Assembly (NCBI RefSeq): GCF_032884065.1
Contig: NC_088866.1
Coordinates: forward strand, 54,444,068 to 54,508,067
Length of the DNA: 64,000 bases
Origin: Artemia franciscana
Lineage: Eukaryota; Arthropoda; Branchiopoda; Anostraca; Artemiidae
Direction: 5' to 3'
In this document: in pieces, positions 49,986-61,415 of the stretch
How the letters are laid out: each line of letters begins with the position of its first letter
Position numbering within the stretch: position 1 is the stretch's first letter
Translations under genes and position numbers: made by a program
The notes under the pieces: generated by a model
The model's input: the letters and a program-made list of their open reading frames with translations, nothing else
Told to the model about the DNA's origin: nothing
Databases searched by the model: none

Positions 49986-51999
49986 TTCAATAAAAAACTA
50001 AAAAGCTGACTTGTGTCTAACCAATTTAGCGCTGCATTCAAGATTTGTCTTTTTACAACTCTAAACTTCGCGTTTTATGTTGTGGGATTTTGGAGTTTTG
50101 TTTAAGAATCTAAAGCTGATTGGCTGACGTTGTTTCTATGTGGAGTCAGAATGATGCAGCAATTCTGACGTAACAATGTCTCCGTAAGTTTACAGGGAAA
50201 ACCAAAAAAGAAAACCGTTTGTGTTTTAATAGGGATATATATGCTGTTTTGGTACATATTAATTATACAGAACACGCCCAAGAAGTGAACCAAGGGCAAT
50301 CATATTAAAATATACCCAAATATGATGAAAATATAAATACTTTAGTAACAGAATTATGGGAACTACAACAAAGAATTATGGAAAACAGGCCGTTAGTTTC
50401 CATAGTTTTGTTACTAAACTATTACAATTTCATCATATTTTGGTATATTTCATTATGATTAACCTAACTTCAATTTTTAAGTGTGTACTAGCTAACAAGA
50501 AAGTACCTAAGCTAATTATAGCCGAGTACAAGAGAAAAAATAGGTTTATTCAGATCAAACAAAGCAAACCTCTTGAGCATGTTTTGGGTAACTAGCAAGT
50601 ACCACATTTTTCACAAAATCCAACCAGCAGAAAAATCTATTTGAATTTATCAGTCATCTTAAGAAGAAGCTAACAATGATCATTGGTGTGAATATGAGAT
50701 TGAGTCAAAGAACTGTGTTATCTACCTAATGGGAAAAAAATTGGGTTTGAACATATCCTTTTTTAAGTCTACCACTTGGTTCACCATTCAATACTCTTTT
50801 CTAAACATAATAACCACTATAACAGTCTTGGCACCATCAGCAGCGTATTCCTCAGAACGCACTGCCAGTGGTCAGATACTTGGAAGGATGACCAGTGGCT
50901 GGAGGTTGACAGAAATTAGCAGTAATAGGCTCCTATTGGTGCCCGCTAGTCCCGCGAAAATGTTATCATTATTATTCCCTATAAACTTGAAACTAATATT
51001 TTAACTCCTTGGACTGTCAAGACCCCAGTGCAGAAGACAAAAATGGAAAGTAAATTTGGCTCCCCCACAAGAAGGCTAAATTCCATTTTTTGTTAGGGGA
51101 CAAGCCTCCTGAATCTGAGTAAATTTTTTTTCTGATAAGCTTGAGGTTTCCAAGGTTCATGGTCTGGACTAAAGGACCTCAAATCTTTCATTTGAGGGGA
51201 GAGGGCGGTAGGGTGTCCAGAAGCAGGCCATACATCACATTGTCCCTGATAAATTTGCAATTGTAAGCCTCCATACCAAAAAGAAACTAACATAATTTTA
51301 AAGGCATTATCCTCCCCCCTCCCAAAAAAAAGAAATCCCAAAAAGGACCATCCTATGTTTGTTTTTCCTTTTTCCAAAGTGGCTTGAAATCTTTACATTT
51401 AAGGTCTACATGGGTTTAAATGGTGACACACCTACACTTGTTTGTGGCAATCATTTTAATTATGACTTGAGTATCCATTTTAATTTATATTTGCTTAGGC
51501 AGTCATCTAATTATCCATAGTATAGGGACAGATATAAACCTGTCAACCCAGGCCAAGAATTACATTTGGTGCCACGAGTTGACAAACCAATTATAGGTAT
51601 CAGGTTATGGCTATTTTACTTCTTTGAAGAATATAGTTATTTATTGAATATGTATTTAGTTGTTTTACTAACAGTAGCATATTATTTTATTTATGCAAAC
51701 CCTTATGGGTGAAGAGCTTTAAGAAAAACTTTAAGATTCATCATAACAATATTTTATTGCTGATAACATTTAAAATAAATACAATCAATTTTATCCTGTA
51801 GATTAAAATTTAACTTTAAATGCTTTTATCAAAGCCAATGTCTTTATAGTGTCGTCATATGATAGCTTTGAAGCCATAATGTGTTCTATGTCACAAATGA
51901 ATAAATGAATGTATTTAGTACCCATCAATGGAGAAATAAATTGAGCACAAAAAAAAAGAAGCACAAGACACTAATTCATCTGACACAAACAAAACAGAT
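49986..51999. other. Upstream flank of the calmodulin-like gene; no recognised gene
   Basis: Should contain the 5' UTR and promoter of the calmodulin-like gene, but I cannot place a TATA or start site with confidence. A dispersed repeat also seen near 33360 and 38520 occurs twice here in inverted arrangement (about 50295-50345 and 50395-50490). A minus-strand frame opposite 50800-50960 is long but unidentified. Confidence 0.4.
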
Positions 52000-54305
52000 G
52001 CCAACTACTGCTGTAAAACATTGGCCCATGGGTGGGTCTTGACTGATGATTTATATTGGTCAATTTGCGACAGAATTGCTTCTTCAGGTTTAGTAACACC
52101 ATACTGGCGCGTAACATACCTATTCCTTGTTTCCTTGTCTACAGTGATAAACGCAGCAGAAACTTTGCAAACTTGTATTACATTGATTATTTGAGTGTAA
52201 TTTCAGTTTATCTGTAGCAAAATGTAAAAATCCACAAAAAGGGACTGAGATAAAGATAATGAGGAAAAATCATAGCATTGTACACCTGGGCCAAAAGACA
52301 ACAATCAAACTTCCACTTATTTGCCACTATACAGCTATGCATAAAAAAAGATCGCTTCTGAAAATGAGAGAGCAGGAACCACCATGTCTCTAACATTGAT
52401 TGTCCAATAGGGAGGTGCAGATACACAATATCATCCACAAAATCAACAATAGAACCACCAAGTATGATGCTCTGAGCAGCATCTGATTTTGAGTTAAAAA
52501 GCAGCACTTCAGACTTTTCAGCATTAAAATGGAGTCCAATATGGGCATACTTTTGTTGCAACTTAATAAAATTAGCTTCTAGTCCATGTCAAATCAAAGA
52601 CAAATCAATACCAAACAGAATATAAGTCATAAGTGACTTTGATTGTGACCTTAAAAATACTGTTATTAAATACTGTCAGTGACAAAATAGCACCTTGTCT
52701 TACCCTTTTCTTTACTAAGAGAAGGGAATTTCCACGTGAAGAAAAAGCAAAATCACATAAAAGACTAGTAGTAAACTCGTTAGCTAGTAAAGGGAGCCTA
52801 AGTTCCACTTTCAGATTTTCATACATGTCAGCCAGCAGGGCGAGGATGCAGGAATCAGCACTGGTCAAACCCAAGTCAAATAGAACCTCCTTGTGGAGAA
52901 GCAAATGAAATGAACGTCCTACTATCATGAGCAGCTAAAGCAATACTTTCCCAGTGCTTTTCTTCATCAACTAAAGCAGATACCAAAGCAGAAAGGGCAT
53001 GACCACACCCCAGGCAACTGAAAGCCAAAATGGTGGGCCTAAACTGTACATTTAGTTCTCAATTCATCATCTGTCAAATTCTCAAAAATTTTACAAAATA
53101 AAGTTGCAACTGTTATTGGGCAAAAAGACAAACATTCAGAAGGAGGTATATTCTTCTTTGGGATAGGAGTAAAACATCCAATTGAAAAAGAATCAAAGAC
53201 AAATCCCAGATTAAATATCATTTGGTAAAGGAGTACTAAGGGTTTCACAAACAGTTCACCACACAACAACAAATGCTGTGCAGGTATTCTATCAAATCCT
53301 CTAGACTTTTTTCTTCTTCAGTTTACTAATTGCAATTGGTTATTAACTGATTATTAGAAATAATCCAGCTCTTGGAAATAATCAGTCAAGGACTAGAAGC
53401 ATGCACAAAAAATATTGGAGTTTCACTTTGAAACTATTTTGCAGATATGGAATTGGAACAGAAAATTCTCCTTTTATAATACTCAGCCCATGAGGAAAGT
53501 GGTATACAAGATGGTATTTGACTTGGCATATCTTTTACAAGACTGGACCACAACTTATTTGGCCAAGACCAAACTTCTTCCAAACAAGACAAAATAATTG
53601 AGCTCCAATAAAGAGAAAGGTACTTTGCCAACTGGCGTTTAGTATAATACAGTTTTTGCAGCCACCCATTGTGTGGTTTATCTGCTTCAATCCAAACTGA
53701 ATGCCAAAACTTAGCAGAAAAGCAAGCATTTTGTAAATTATCATTAGTTGACCAGCCAGGCTCTTCAGTTCCAACTTTTATTCACCTAATAGGTACTGCC
53801 AATTTTTCTGCACGAGCTAGGGCATGAGTAAGTTCACTACAATAAATATTCAGTCTAACTCAAAAATCATACATATTCTTCCTTGAACTCTGCATCAACA
53901 AATCAAAATGGACACAAATTTTTGTGAGGAAATCATTACACACATTCTGGAAAAAATCTAGAGATGCCCTATCCCAATCATTAGCATAAAATACAGATAG
54001 ATTTTTTCGAAGCCAGTTAGAAGAAGGGCCACAATCACCAATCAGAGCACTAAAAGACAAAGGGAAGTGATCTGACATAAAATTGGAATTACTAACAACA
54101 ACTTTGGCAATAGTTACAGATGATGTATGAGAAACATGGTCTAAGTTAGATGTACTACCCAAATTATAGACATAAGTAAAACTCTCATTCTTCAGTGCAA
54201 CTACACAATCATCATTTAACAGTCCGAAAATAATACTTGAGTACTCAGAATCACCAGAAGAATTATGTGGGTTGGTTAGATCAAAATTTGAAGTTGTTAC
54301 GGGGC
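52000..54305 (-). pseudogene. CR1/Jockey-like LINE, degenerate
   Basis: Reading leftwards from 54305: end of the endonuclease domain with LGSTSNLDHV and the SDHFPLSF box (54075-54058 for SDHFPL), a long linker, RT motifs with TPIPKKNIPPSEC and FCPITVATLFCKIFE (53170-53080), VRQGAILSLTVFN (52703-52665), then LHFNAEKSEVLLFNS (about 52540-52490) and a C-terminal tail to about 52000. The catalytic YxDD box expected between the last two is absent, apparently deleted. Frameshifts and stops occur throughout. It is 5'-truncated at about 54305. Confidence 0.75.
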
Positions 54306-56839
54306 GGGGGGTTTCTTATAAAGTTTGTTCCATTTCTTGTAGTTTACTGATTGCTCATAAAGTTTACTTGATTTCTTATATAGTTTAAGTTGTTTGTGGT
54401 ATGGGAGCTTTATAGTTAATGGATATAAATTGGGAGGGTTCTATTGACCAGCCTCTATAATCTTGGAGATAAATTCATTATCATGACGTTTAGGTTTGCC
54501 GAGATGGGCAGATTCCCTTGGGAACGAACCAGTAGACAATAGGAACTGTACCTGTACCTTGACTCAAAGACAAACACAATTATTGACAATAATTTTATTT
54601 TCTTACTTCATACACAACTTCAGGTAAAATGGCTCCAATAATAGTAGTATAAAGTGCATCAAAGAGTGACTACCAAAAAACTGAATTACACTCTTAACTT
54701 TTAGTCCACCTTATATATCCCGAATCAACCCGGATTTCTAAATTAAGCTCTGGGTAGACTGACCTCAGAAATGTTGCAACACAACTCTTTTTTTTGATTA
54801 TACAACATATGGCTTAACCTCCTTGCAAAGATTTATTATAACGAGGGTTTTCACCTTCAGTTTGTTGACCAGACCAGAAGTAGAAATCTGGTTTCTAATT
54901 GGCTTTATTCAAAAGTTTGAATCTAATTTTGGTAGTCAAAAAAAGTATCATTTTTTGCTTGAAGGAAGATTTGTACCAAAGGTAAAAAGTATCATTTTTC
55001 GCCTGTTATAAAACTTGTACTAAAAAAGCACAAATCCTATGAGATAATTAACTTGCACTTTAAAATCTTTATGTGTATAAGAGATTCTTATTTTAAAACT
55101 TTCTAAAGTAAATGAATGAGAGATTTGGTTTTGAGTTCTGTAAGGGGGAGGGGGTTTGCTGGTCCATATGTTACATATCCCCTATCCCGCTGTAGATTGA
55201 CGCCCTCGTCAATCAGAACATTCCCTGTTCTTAAGTTTTATCTTTCTTACAGTTTCTTATTGTCAAAATATTTTTATTTTAATTCTTTCACGTCAGAAAT
55301 GATTATTTAAAGAAAACGTATAAATTCCTACACCTTTAATTAACCTACACCTTACACTTTAATTACATTAATACAGCACTTGACATGAATAAGGTTTATA
55401 CGTGAATACCTGGTTTCACAAAAAAGATTTTTTGTATTTATTTAGTTTTCAATTGATCCCAGGTATTCTTACAATAAAGTGTAAAATATACAACGTTACA
55501 TAAAAAGAATTTCCACTTGCACTTTTATTAAGTTTCAACTATTCACTACTTGGCACTTTTTAATTGTTCACTATTTATTTTTTTGGAATGTTACACACCG
55601 ATCACAATTCTCGTGTCCTTGCCCTATTCACTGATTGAACTAATATAATGTCATTATTTAATTTATCACCCTTAAGATTTTTTTTTTGTTTCTTGAAAAT
55701 TTATCAACCGTACAGTCTGTCTTTTTATTACGCTTTCACAAAATGGGAAGTGCAGGACTAGGAATACCTATCCCCTAGGAGTTTAAGTACAAAAGTACAC
55801 CTGGTACTACGGTTCTTCCGTTCCTTTCCCGCTCCCTTCTGCATTTTAAGCGTTATTCGTATTGTCTTTAATTTATTTGACTGAGGTAGTATTTAAAATC
55901 TTACTTTGTGGTTGTTTCCAAAGTTTATAGGATTAGAATTTTCTGATTTAAATCTTCATTTGGGTCTGATGTTGTTGATATCGGGTCTTCATGTTGTATT
56001 TCGTTACCATCTATGGTGCCTTCGCGGGTATGCTGTGATTGTATTTTGGCTGGATGTTATGCCTTCTCTATCTTACCTAGTCCCGTCAGAAGATGAAAAT
56101 GATTGTAGTATGGTAGATGGCGTTTTTTGAGGTGTTATGTGGGTGATAGCTTTCTGGTTGAATCAGGTGTTTTCGGGCGTTCCTTGGCGGTTGACGAATC
56201 ATGATAGGTGTTTTCCAGTTTTCGACCATTACGTAATGTCGGCCAATTGCCAATTTCTGTAATGAAAAAATTTCCAGGCAGAATCATATGGCTATTAAAT
56301 ACAATAGTAACAATAGTATATAATTATAAAAGCGATGGTTGTGATTAACATTAATTATTGTGACATTTATATAATAGGCATATGATTATATTATTAAACA
56401 AGTAACACTGTTTAAAGGCGTTGATTAAGCACATGATTAATTTGGAGGTTTTTTTTTGTATATTTCTAATTCTTTATATTCCCAACGCAAGACTTTGTAG
56501 AAAAGTAACGTCTATTACTAGCGTCATAGCCTTTCTATTGCCATGCGTTAGGAATATTTAGTTCAGGAACACAATATCGAAAATCACAAGAGACAACCTC
56601 CCTTCTCTTGTTTATATTAAGAAGGGACAAGTGATTAAACTTGTCAGAGGTCTAGATTTTACATAAAAAGTTTCTGCCAAATATTTATATTATTGATGTA
56701 ATTCCGCCAAAAAGAAATACAATTAAATCGTATCTTAGCCTTCTAGCTGTAATACACCAACAATATTTATTAAAGTAGGGACTGGATATATGAATATATG
56801 GGAAAAGACCTTGATTTTCCCATACTGTTATAACCTCCC
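54306..56839. other. Stretch without a recognised gene
   Basis: About 2.5 kb left of the virus-like island. I searched it for an LTR or terminal repeat matching 62.7-64 kb and saw none. Short frames (for example plus 55906-56130) are not supported by domains or splice sites. Confidence 0.5.
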
Positions 56840-56845
56840 TTTATT
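56840..56845 (-). terminator. AATAAA signal of the envelope gene
   Basis: AATAAA on the minus strand five bases past the stop codon of the envelope frame; a very short 3' UTR, as in compact viral genes. Confidence 0.7.
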
Positions 56846-56850
56846 ATGGC

Positions 56851-59800
56851 TTAAATATCATCCGGGGCTGTAGGGTTTAGTTGATGCATTTCCTGAGCAT
56901 CAATCGCATCGTTTTTTATCGTTTTTCGTCTCAAGAGCTTTTCATAATTTACTGTGAGTAGCGCTCTTATTGTTAGAGATATAAGAAATACCAAAAATAT
57001 GGTTATTATTATATTGTACCAGGAATTTGGCGAGAATAATCCATATTGACTTTCTACGTACTTTAGTCTTTGGTCTTCTGTCGTGAACAACGGTATTTGT
57101 AGGTCTAATGCCTCTTTTATTTTTGCTAGCTGCATAGTACCCTTAATTTTCTCTATTTTGGGCCAAATTGATATTTTTGATTCTTCGTTGTTCATGTTTG
57201 GTATCGTATAAGACAAATTTATTCCTTGGAAATTTATTATTTTTGGGCTCACAACATTTGTGCTAGTTGTGATCAAAGGTGTTTGTACAGTTGTTTCCTT
57301 TGTCACGAGTCGGCAACCTTGTTTTATTGTTATTGTTCCAACGTCCTGTAATAGTATTTCGGTTCGATAACTGGGGTCAATTTTTTCTGTATTGTTATAG
57401 CATGATAGAGTTCCTACTGTCTTTCTAGGTACTGTAAAAAGCCATAAGTCATTTCGTAAATTGATGAAGATTTCTCTTTTTGTGCTTCCTACTAAAGCAT
57501 CACATGAGTTGGGAATATCTTGCTGTTGCGATTCCTTTAGGAAGAGATCTAATATGCAAGATCCGATTTTTACATTATATATAGGTAGCGTTAGTTGGCA
57601 GACTAAATTTTTAAAAGAGACGCATTCTTTTAAATCCTGTGAATTAGCTAGTACATATATCCTTCTGTCTTGATCAATTAGCATATATTCTGCTTCAGCC
57701 GTAATGCTCATGAAGGAATTGGTCTCTTTAATATTAATTGGAAAAGTAGATATTTTGTATAGATCAAATATGGACTGTTGATTAATTAATGGGATTGTTA
57801 CGACAGCAAACAGTTGTTCATTAATTTCGGTGATATGCACCTTTAGTTTGGTATAATATAAAAACAAGTTAGCTACTTCTGGTTCTACTGGTAAGTGGAG
57901 ACCAAATGTTAAGTGAGTTTTTACTTCACTTAGGATGTTCTTAAGGTCCGAGGGATCTACTAAGTCGTAAGAAAGGGCTCCTCCTGTTAACTCAAATAAC
58001 GCGAATTCAAATTTACTGACATCAGTAGCTAAGTTCAACAAAGACATAATGACAATGTCGAGTGATACTATTGTCAAGCTAGAATCGGAGATTACTCTGT
58101 CTACTTCATTTTTTAAATAATTCATTGTGTTGACCGTTCTTGAGATTTCTTTGGAAATGGCCTCAATTCTGTCTTTTTGATAATTGGCTATACTTGCTTG
58201 TATTTTTTGTACATGGAGTGTTGTATTCATGGCTGTATTAAGCCTTTTAACATTATCTCTCAATATATTCAAATCTTCCTCGGTTGATAAACCGAATAAT
58301 CGAGATGCAAGCTCCCCTACTATTGGGATTAAACTTGTTGACCTTTTATATTTACTCCTACGGAAAAATACTTCAAATATACGCGTTGTGCTTTGTTTAA
58401 GTTTTTGTATTTCTGTATTGAATACTTCAAATAACGCTTCCAACCTTTGTCTATATAATATGAGGAAGGCCTGATGGGTTGATATTTTATGAGCATTTTC
58501 CATGGTTAATTCCGGGAGGGGTTCTAATTCAGTCTTTGCTGGTTCGTCAGCCATTGCTAGTCGTGCGCAAGTTTTTTTACCATCTATAGTCCAGCATTCT
58601 CTCCAGTGGTTTCCATCTTGGCATTTTTTGTCCCTTTTCATGCATTCTGTTCTGCTATAATCGGTGTCGACAAAAGGAATTTGCCATCTAACTTGTATTC
58701 TGCCTTTTTTCCTTGACGTCCAAATTAAACTAGTTGACCGATATGGTTGCCTTGCTGTCATTAAAATTTTATTATTTCTACTTGGTACTAGTACACTAGG
58801 GACAATTTCTGTAGTAATTTCTGACATCGAAGTGTCTAATTCTATTGGTTGTGGGTCAGTAAATGGGGGGTTTGATGTGGGGAACGTTTCTTCCATTTCT
58901 ATTATTGGGGTAAGTTCAGTTTCGATAGTTGTTGGAGTAAACTCATTTTCTGCTGTTGTTTCCTCGTTCTGAGTATTGTAGTTCCAGAAGGTCGTCGTTT
59001 CATATTTCCTTGAAGTGCTTCTAGAAGTCTTCATTATTTCGTTTAAGTTTTCTTCGGTATTAGAAGTAATACGTGGAATATGGGTGGTCGTGTTTATTTT
59101 GGTAGTATCTGTTGTAACGTTTTTTATTCTACAGAAATATTGACATTTAAATTTGTACTTCGGTTTACTGGTATCAGTAGTGGAATTTGATCCCACTTCA
59201 ATATCTTCTATACCCCTTATTGTCTCTGGTATTTTATTTGTTCGTGTTACAAGGTCAGATACAATGTTTGTTGTTTGGGTTTCAATTGCAGCGGTTTGTT
59301 GTGTTTTTGGGAAAACATTTGTTATATCTCTCTTTTCAACTTTTGTTGGCTTTATTTCAGAAAAATTTATTTCTCCTTGTACGGGTTTTTTCTCAGATTT
59401 GATAGCTCGTTTTGGTCCATTCCATAGTTCTTTGAAGAAATTCCATACTGTGGGCAACTCGTTTAATAATGCATATTGTCCATCGTAAAATTTACTTTGT
59501 TTAAGTTGGGTCTTATTTGGTTTAATTATGTTTTGAGTCTCATTACCGGTATCTGAATTTTGGTTTTCATTAATTGATCTTTTTTTTCGTTTTTCAATGG
59601 TTTTTCCAAATCCTATAGCTTTATCAATTTCGGCCATTTTTGCATCAAAATCATCAACTACTTTCTTTATTTTGACCTTGGGATAGGTAGGGGGTGGGTA
59701 GGTAAGGGAAGGTATATCTTTCTTGGAAGGTATATCTTTCTTTTCTTTGTGGTTGCTTTTGCTTGCTTGCAGTCCCTTGTCCGATTTCAGAAATTGAAAG

Positions 59801-60012
59801 ATCGAATCCCTTAAGTCATAGGTATTTTTCTCTAGCCGTATTACTTGTTGAAATAAAGTTTCGAATGGTTTGGGGTCTAGTTTCATAAATATTTTCCACG
59901 CGTTGTTACTGGTCAGAAGTGAGTTTTCATGCTTGAAAATCACTCCATGTTTTATGATATCTTGTGTGTTGGAATGGACGCACAGGGTCATCAATATTGT
60001 TATCAACTTCAT
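56851..60012 (-). CDS. F-type (class I) envelope fusion glycoprotein, 1053 aa
   Basis: Intact frame. Residues 1-14 resemble a signal peptide, 999-1020 are a membrane anchor, and a ~33-residue tail follows. A furin-like site RSKYKR is at 552-557; directly after it the fusion-peptide-like stretch LIPIVGELASRLFGL (561-575) and a heptad-rich region (580-645) match the F proteins of baculoviruses and of env-bearing insect retroelements. The domain after 700 keeps the usual Cys pattern (797, 805, 819, 837, 871, 900). Unusual are the ~550-residue N-terminal part, much longer than typical F2 subunits, its Thr/Glu-rich low-complexity stretch (230-410), and a second basic site RKKR (142-145). It would act at the membrane in virus entry. 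Intronless; downstream of the SOCS-box frame by 246 bp. Confidence 0.85.
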   Translation of the reverse strand: MKLITILMTLCVHSNTQDIIKHGVIFKHENSLLTSNNAWKIFMKLDPKPFETLFQQVIRLEKNTYDLRDSIFQFLKSDKGLQASKSNHKEKKDIPSKKDIPSLTYPPPTYPKVKIKKVVDDFDAKMAEIDKAIGFGKTIEKRKKRSINENQNSDTGNETQNIIKPNKTQLKQSKFYDGQYALLNELPTVWNFFKELWNGPKRAIKSEKKPVQGEINFSEIKPTKVEKRDITNVFPKTQQTAAIETQTTNIVSDLVTRTNKIPETIRGIEDIEVGSNSTTDTSKPKYKFKCQYFCRIKNVTTDTTKINTTTHIPRITSNTEENLNEIMKTSRSTSRKYETTTFWNYNTQNEETTAENEFTPTTIETELTPIIEMEETFPTSNPPFTDPQPIELDTSMSEITTEIVPSVLVPSRNNKILMTARQPYRSTSLIWTSRKKGRIQVRWQIPFVDTDYSRTECMKRDKKCQDGNHWRECWTIDGKKTCARLAMADEPAKTELEPLPELTMENAHKISTHQAFLILYRQRLEALFEVFNTEIQKLKQSTTRIFEVFFRRSKYKRSTSLIPIVGELASRLFGLSTEEDLNILRDNVKRLNTAMNTTLHVQKIQASIANYQKDRIEAISKEISRTVNTMNYLKNEVDRVISDSSLTIVSLDIVIMSLLNLATDVSKFEFALFELTGGALSYDLVDPSDLKNILSEVKTHLTFGLHLPVEPEVANLFLYYTKLKVHITEINEQLFAVVTIPLINQQSIFDLYKISTFPINIKETNSFMSITAEAEYMLIDQDRRIYVLANSQDLKECVSFKNLVCQLTLPIYNVKIGSCILDLFLKESQQQDIPNSCDALVGSTKREIFINLRNDLWLFTVPRKTVGTLSCYNNTEKIDPSYRTEILLQDVGTITIKQGCRLVTKETTVQTPLITTSTNVVSPKIINFQGINLSYTIPNMNNEESKISIWPKIEKIKGTMQLAKIKEALDLQIPLFTTEDQRLKYVESQYGLFSPNSWYNIIITIFLVFLISLTIRALLTVNYEKLLRRKTIKNDAIDAQEMHQLNPTAPDDI

Positions 60013-60073
60013 TATTTCTAGAAGAGTTATTTCAGTGATTAGCGTAAATAAGATTTTTTTTTTGAGGGGGGGG

Positions 60074-60101
60074 GTTAAGCTTTGTTGGATCTATGTAACC
60101 T
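60074..60101 (-). promoter_or_regulatory. Weak variant of the shared upstream element
   Basis: On the minus strand, AAGGTTACAT and then GCTTAA appear with nearly the spacing seen in the stronger elements at 61268-61299 and 62630-62662. About 60-90 bp upstream of the envelope ATG. The match is partial and could be chance. Confidence 0.3.
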
Positions 60102-60258
60102 TAATATTTTTTTTTTCTTTACCACTTCCACCCATATTAGGTGTTAATATCATTAGTATATAATACCAACCGTCTAAAGTAAATTAATTTTCTCTTCTCC
60201 AAGGAATTATGTTACTCTCCTCTCTTTAAATTAAGGTTTAAGTTTTTTTTTCTACAGA

Positions 60259-61251
60259 TTATTTATTATTTATATTAAAGATAGGTCCTTTTTCATGAAT
60301 TTCTTTAAATTCTGTTTTTAAAGATTCACAGGTTCTAAAATTTATTTCTAGTATATGGTCGCTGTTTTTTATATTAATATACATAAGATAATCTACCAGA
60401 CATTTTGGTATTTTAAAACTTTCTAATGTATGGTTAATGTTAAATTTTTGCATAATTTTCCGTATTTTGTTTCTACATAGTCCTTTTAAACTTGTTTGAT
60501 TAGTTGTATTGCAATTTATTTTATATTTTAATAATTTATAACCAAAAGAAGGATTGACACTTTCCACTATAGTTTCGGATACGATGATGTCTGTTCCTGG
60601 AAAGATTTTTGACCATAAGTATTGTTCACTTTTGTACAAATGTTCCGTTAGTTTCTTTAGTGCATCGTAATCTACTCTACGTAATACGGGACATCCTTCT
60701 AAGATATCATTTTCTATAATATTGACGTATTTGTTGTAAACTGAGAGAATCTAGTTTGATTTAATAGATGATTCTAAGTCTTTTTGTACTAATATTAATA
60801 TGAGATGTAAAGGCCAGATAATTGTGAAGTCATATACATCACAAAAAATATCTAGATGTTCGATAATTAGTTCTTCTATTAGGGGGTGATTCTTCTTGGC
60901 AACTTTGTCAAGTATTGTTTTAAATGTTATTGATGAAAATTTTCTTATATACTCATAACCCTCCCTAACTACTTTTTCTGAAAATTAACAATTTAATATT
61001 ACATTCATTACATCCCTAATTAAATAGCTTTTAAATATGATTGGTGTTCTTAAAAATTTATAATTTAGATTCCTCACTGCATCAATAATTAAGTTGTTCC
61101 ACATTCCTTCGTTTAATTCATAGTTAAACCTGTATAAATCGGGTAAACTATAATAGTCTTCGTGAGAACCAGGTTTTATTTGGTCTAGGAGGTTATATTG
61201 TGTTTCATTTTTTTCGAGATTAGGGTTACTCCTTGTTTTTCTTATAGGCAT
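60259..61251 (-). pseudogene. SOCS-box protein, one frame with two stop codons
   Basis: A single frame of 331 codons runs from ATG 61251 to TAA 60259-60261, interrupted by TAA at 60985-60987 and TAG at 60751-60753, with no frameshift. The last part holds a SOCS box (about 60492-60379): the BC-box pattern SLKGLCRNKIRKI for Elongin B/C and a Cul5-box-like FKIPKCLVDYL. Such proteins recruit Cullin-5 ubiquitin ligase to a target bound by the rest of the protein. The N-terminal ~240 codons are Leu/Ile-rich; I recognise no ankyrin or SH2 domain. AATAAA overlaps the stop (60267-60262). It may be a young pseudogene, a gene read through its stops, or a victim of two assembly errors. A TTG at 60639 could start a 126-codon SOCS-only form, but this is speculative. 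Confidence 0.65.
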
Positions 61252-61267
61252 TTTGTTAGTTTTATTA

Positions 61268-61299
61268 ATTAAGCAGGATATAATTTACATTTACCTGTT
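61268..61299 (-). promoter_or_regulatory. Shared upstream element, SOCS-box gene copy
   Basis: Minus strand: AACAGGTAAATG, then TTATATCCTGCTTAAT, 17 bp before the ATG. It matches 62630-62662 with one indel. The TTATAT core could act as a TATA-like promoter; AG/GTAA also resembles a splice donor. Confidence 0.5.
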
Positions 61300-61380
61300 A
61301 TTGTGGGATTAAGTTGTGGCTTATCTAGAAATAGTATTATATTAAATTAGAATTTAAATTAATTTATTCCTATAGGGTCT

Positions 61381-61386
61381 TTTATT
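61381..61386 (-). terminator. AATAAA signal of the ANGEL-like gene
   Basis: AATAAA on the minus strand 30 bp past the stop at 61416-61418. Confidence 0.65.
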
Positions 61387-61415
61387 AAAAAGTTTTTAAC
61401 AAAGTATATTATTAT

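Noticed and set aside
50729-51004. 91-codon plus-strand gene
   Set aside because: No domain, splice site or homologue I recognise, and the opposite strand is similarly open.
60985-61012. A short intron removing the first stop in the SOCS-box frame
   Set aside because: A TTTTCAG acceptor-like site exists, but the possible GT donors nearby give introns of 25-34 bp that break the frame.
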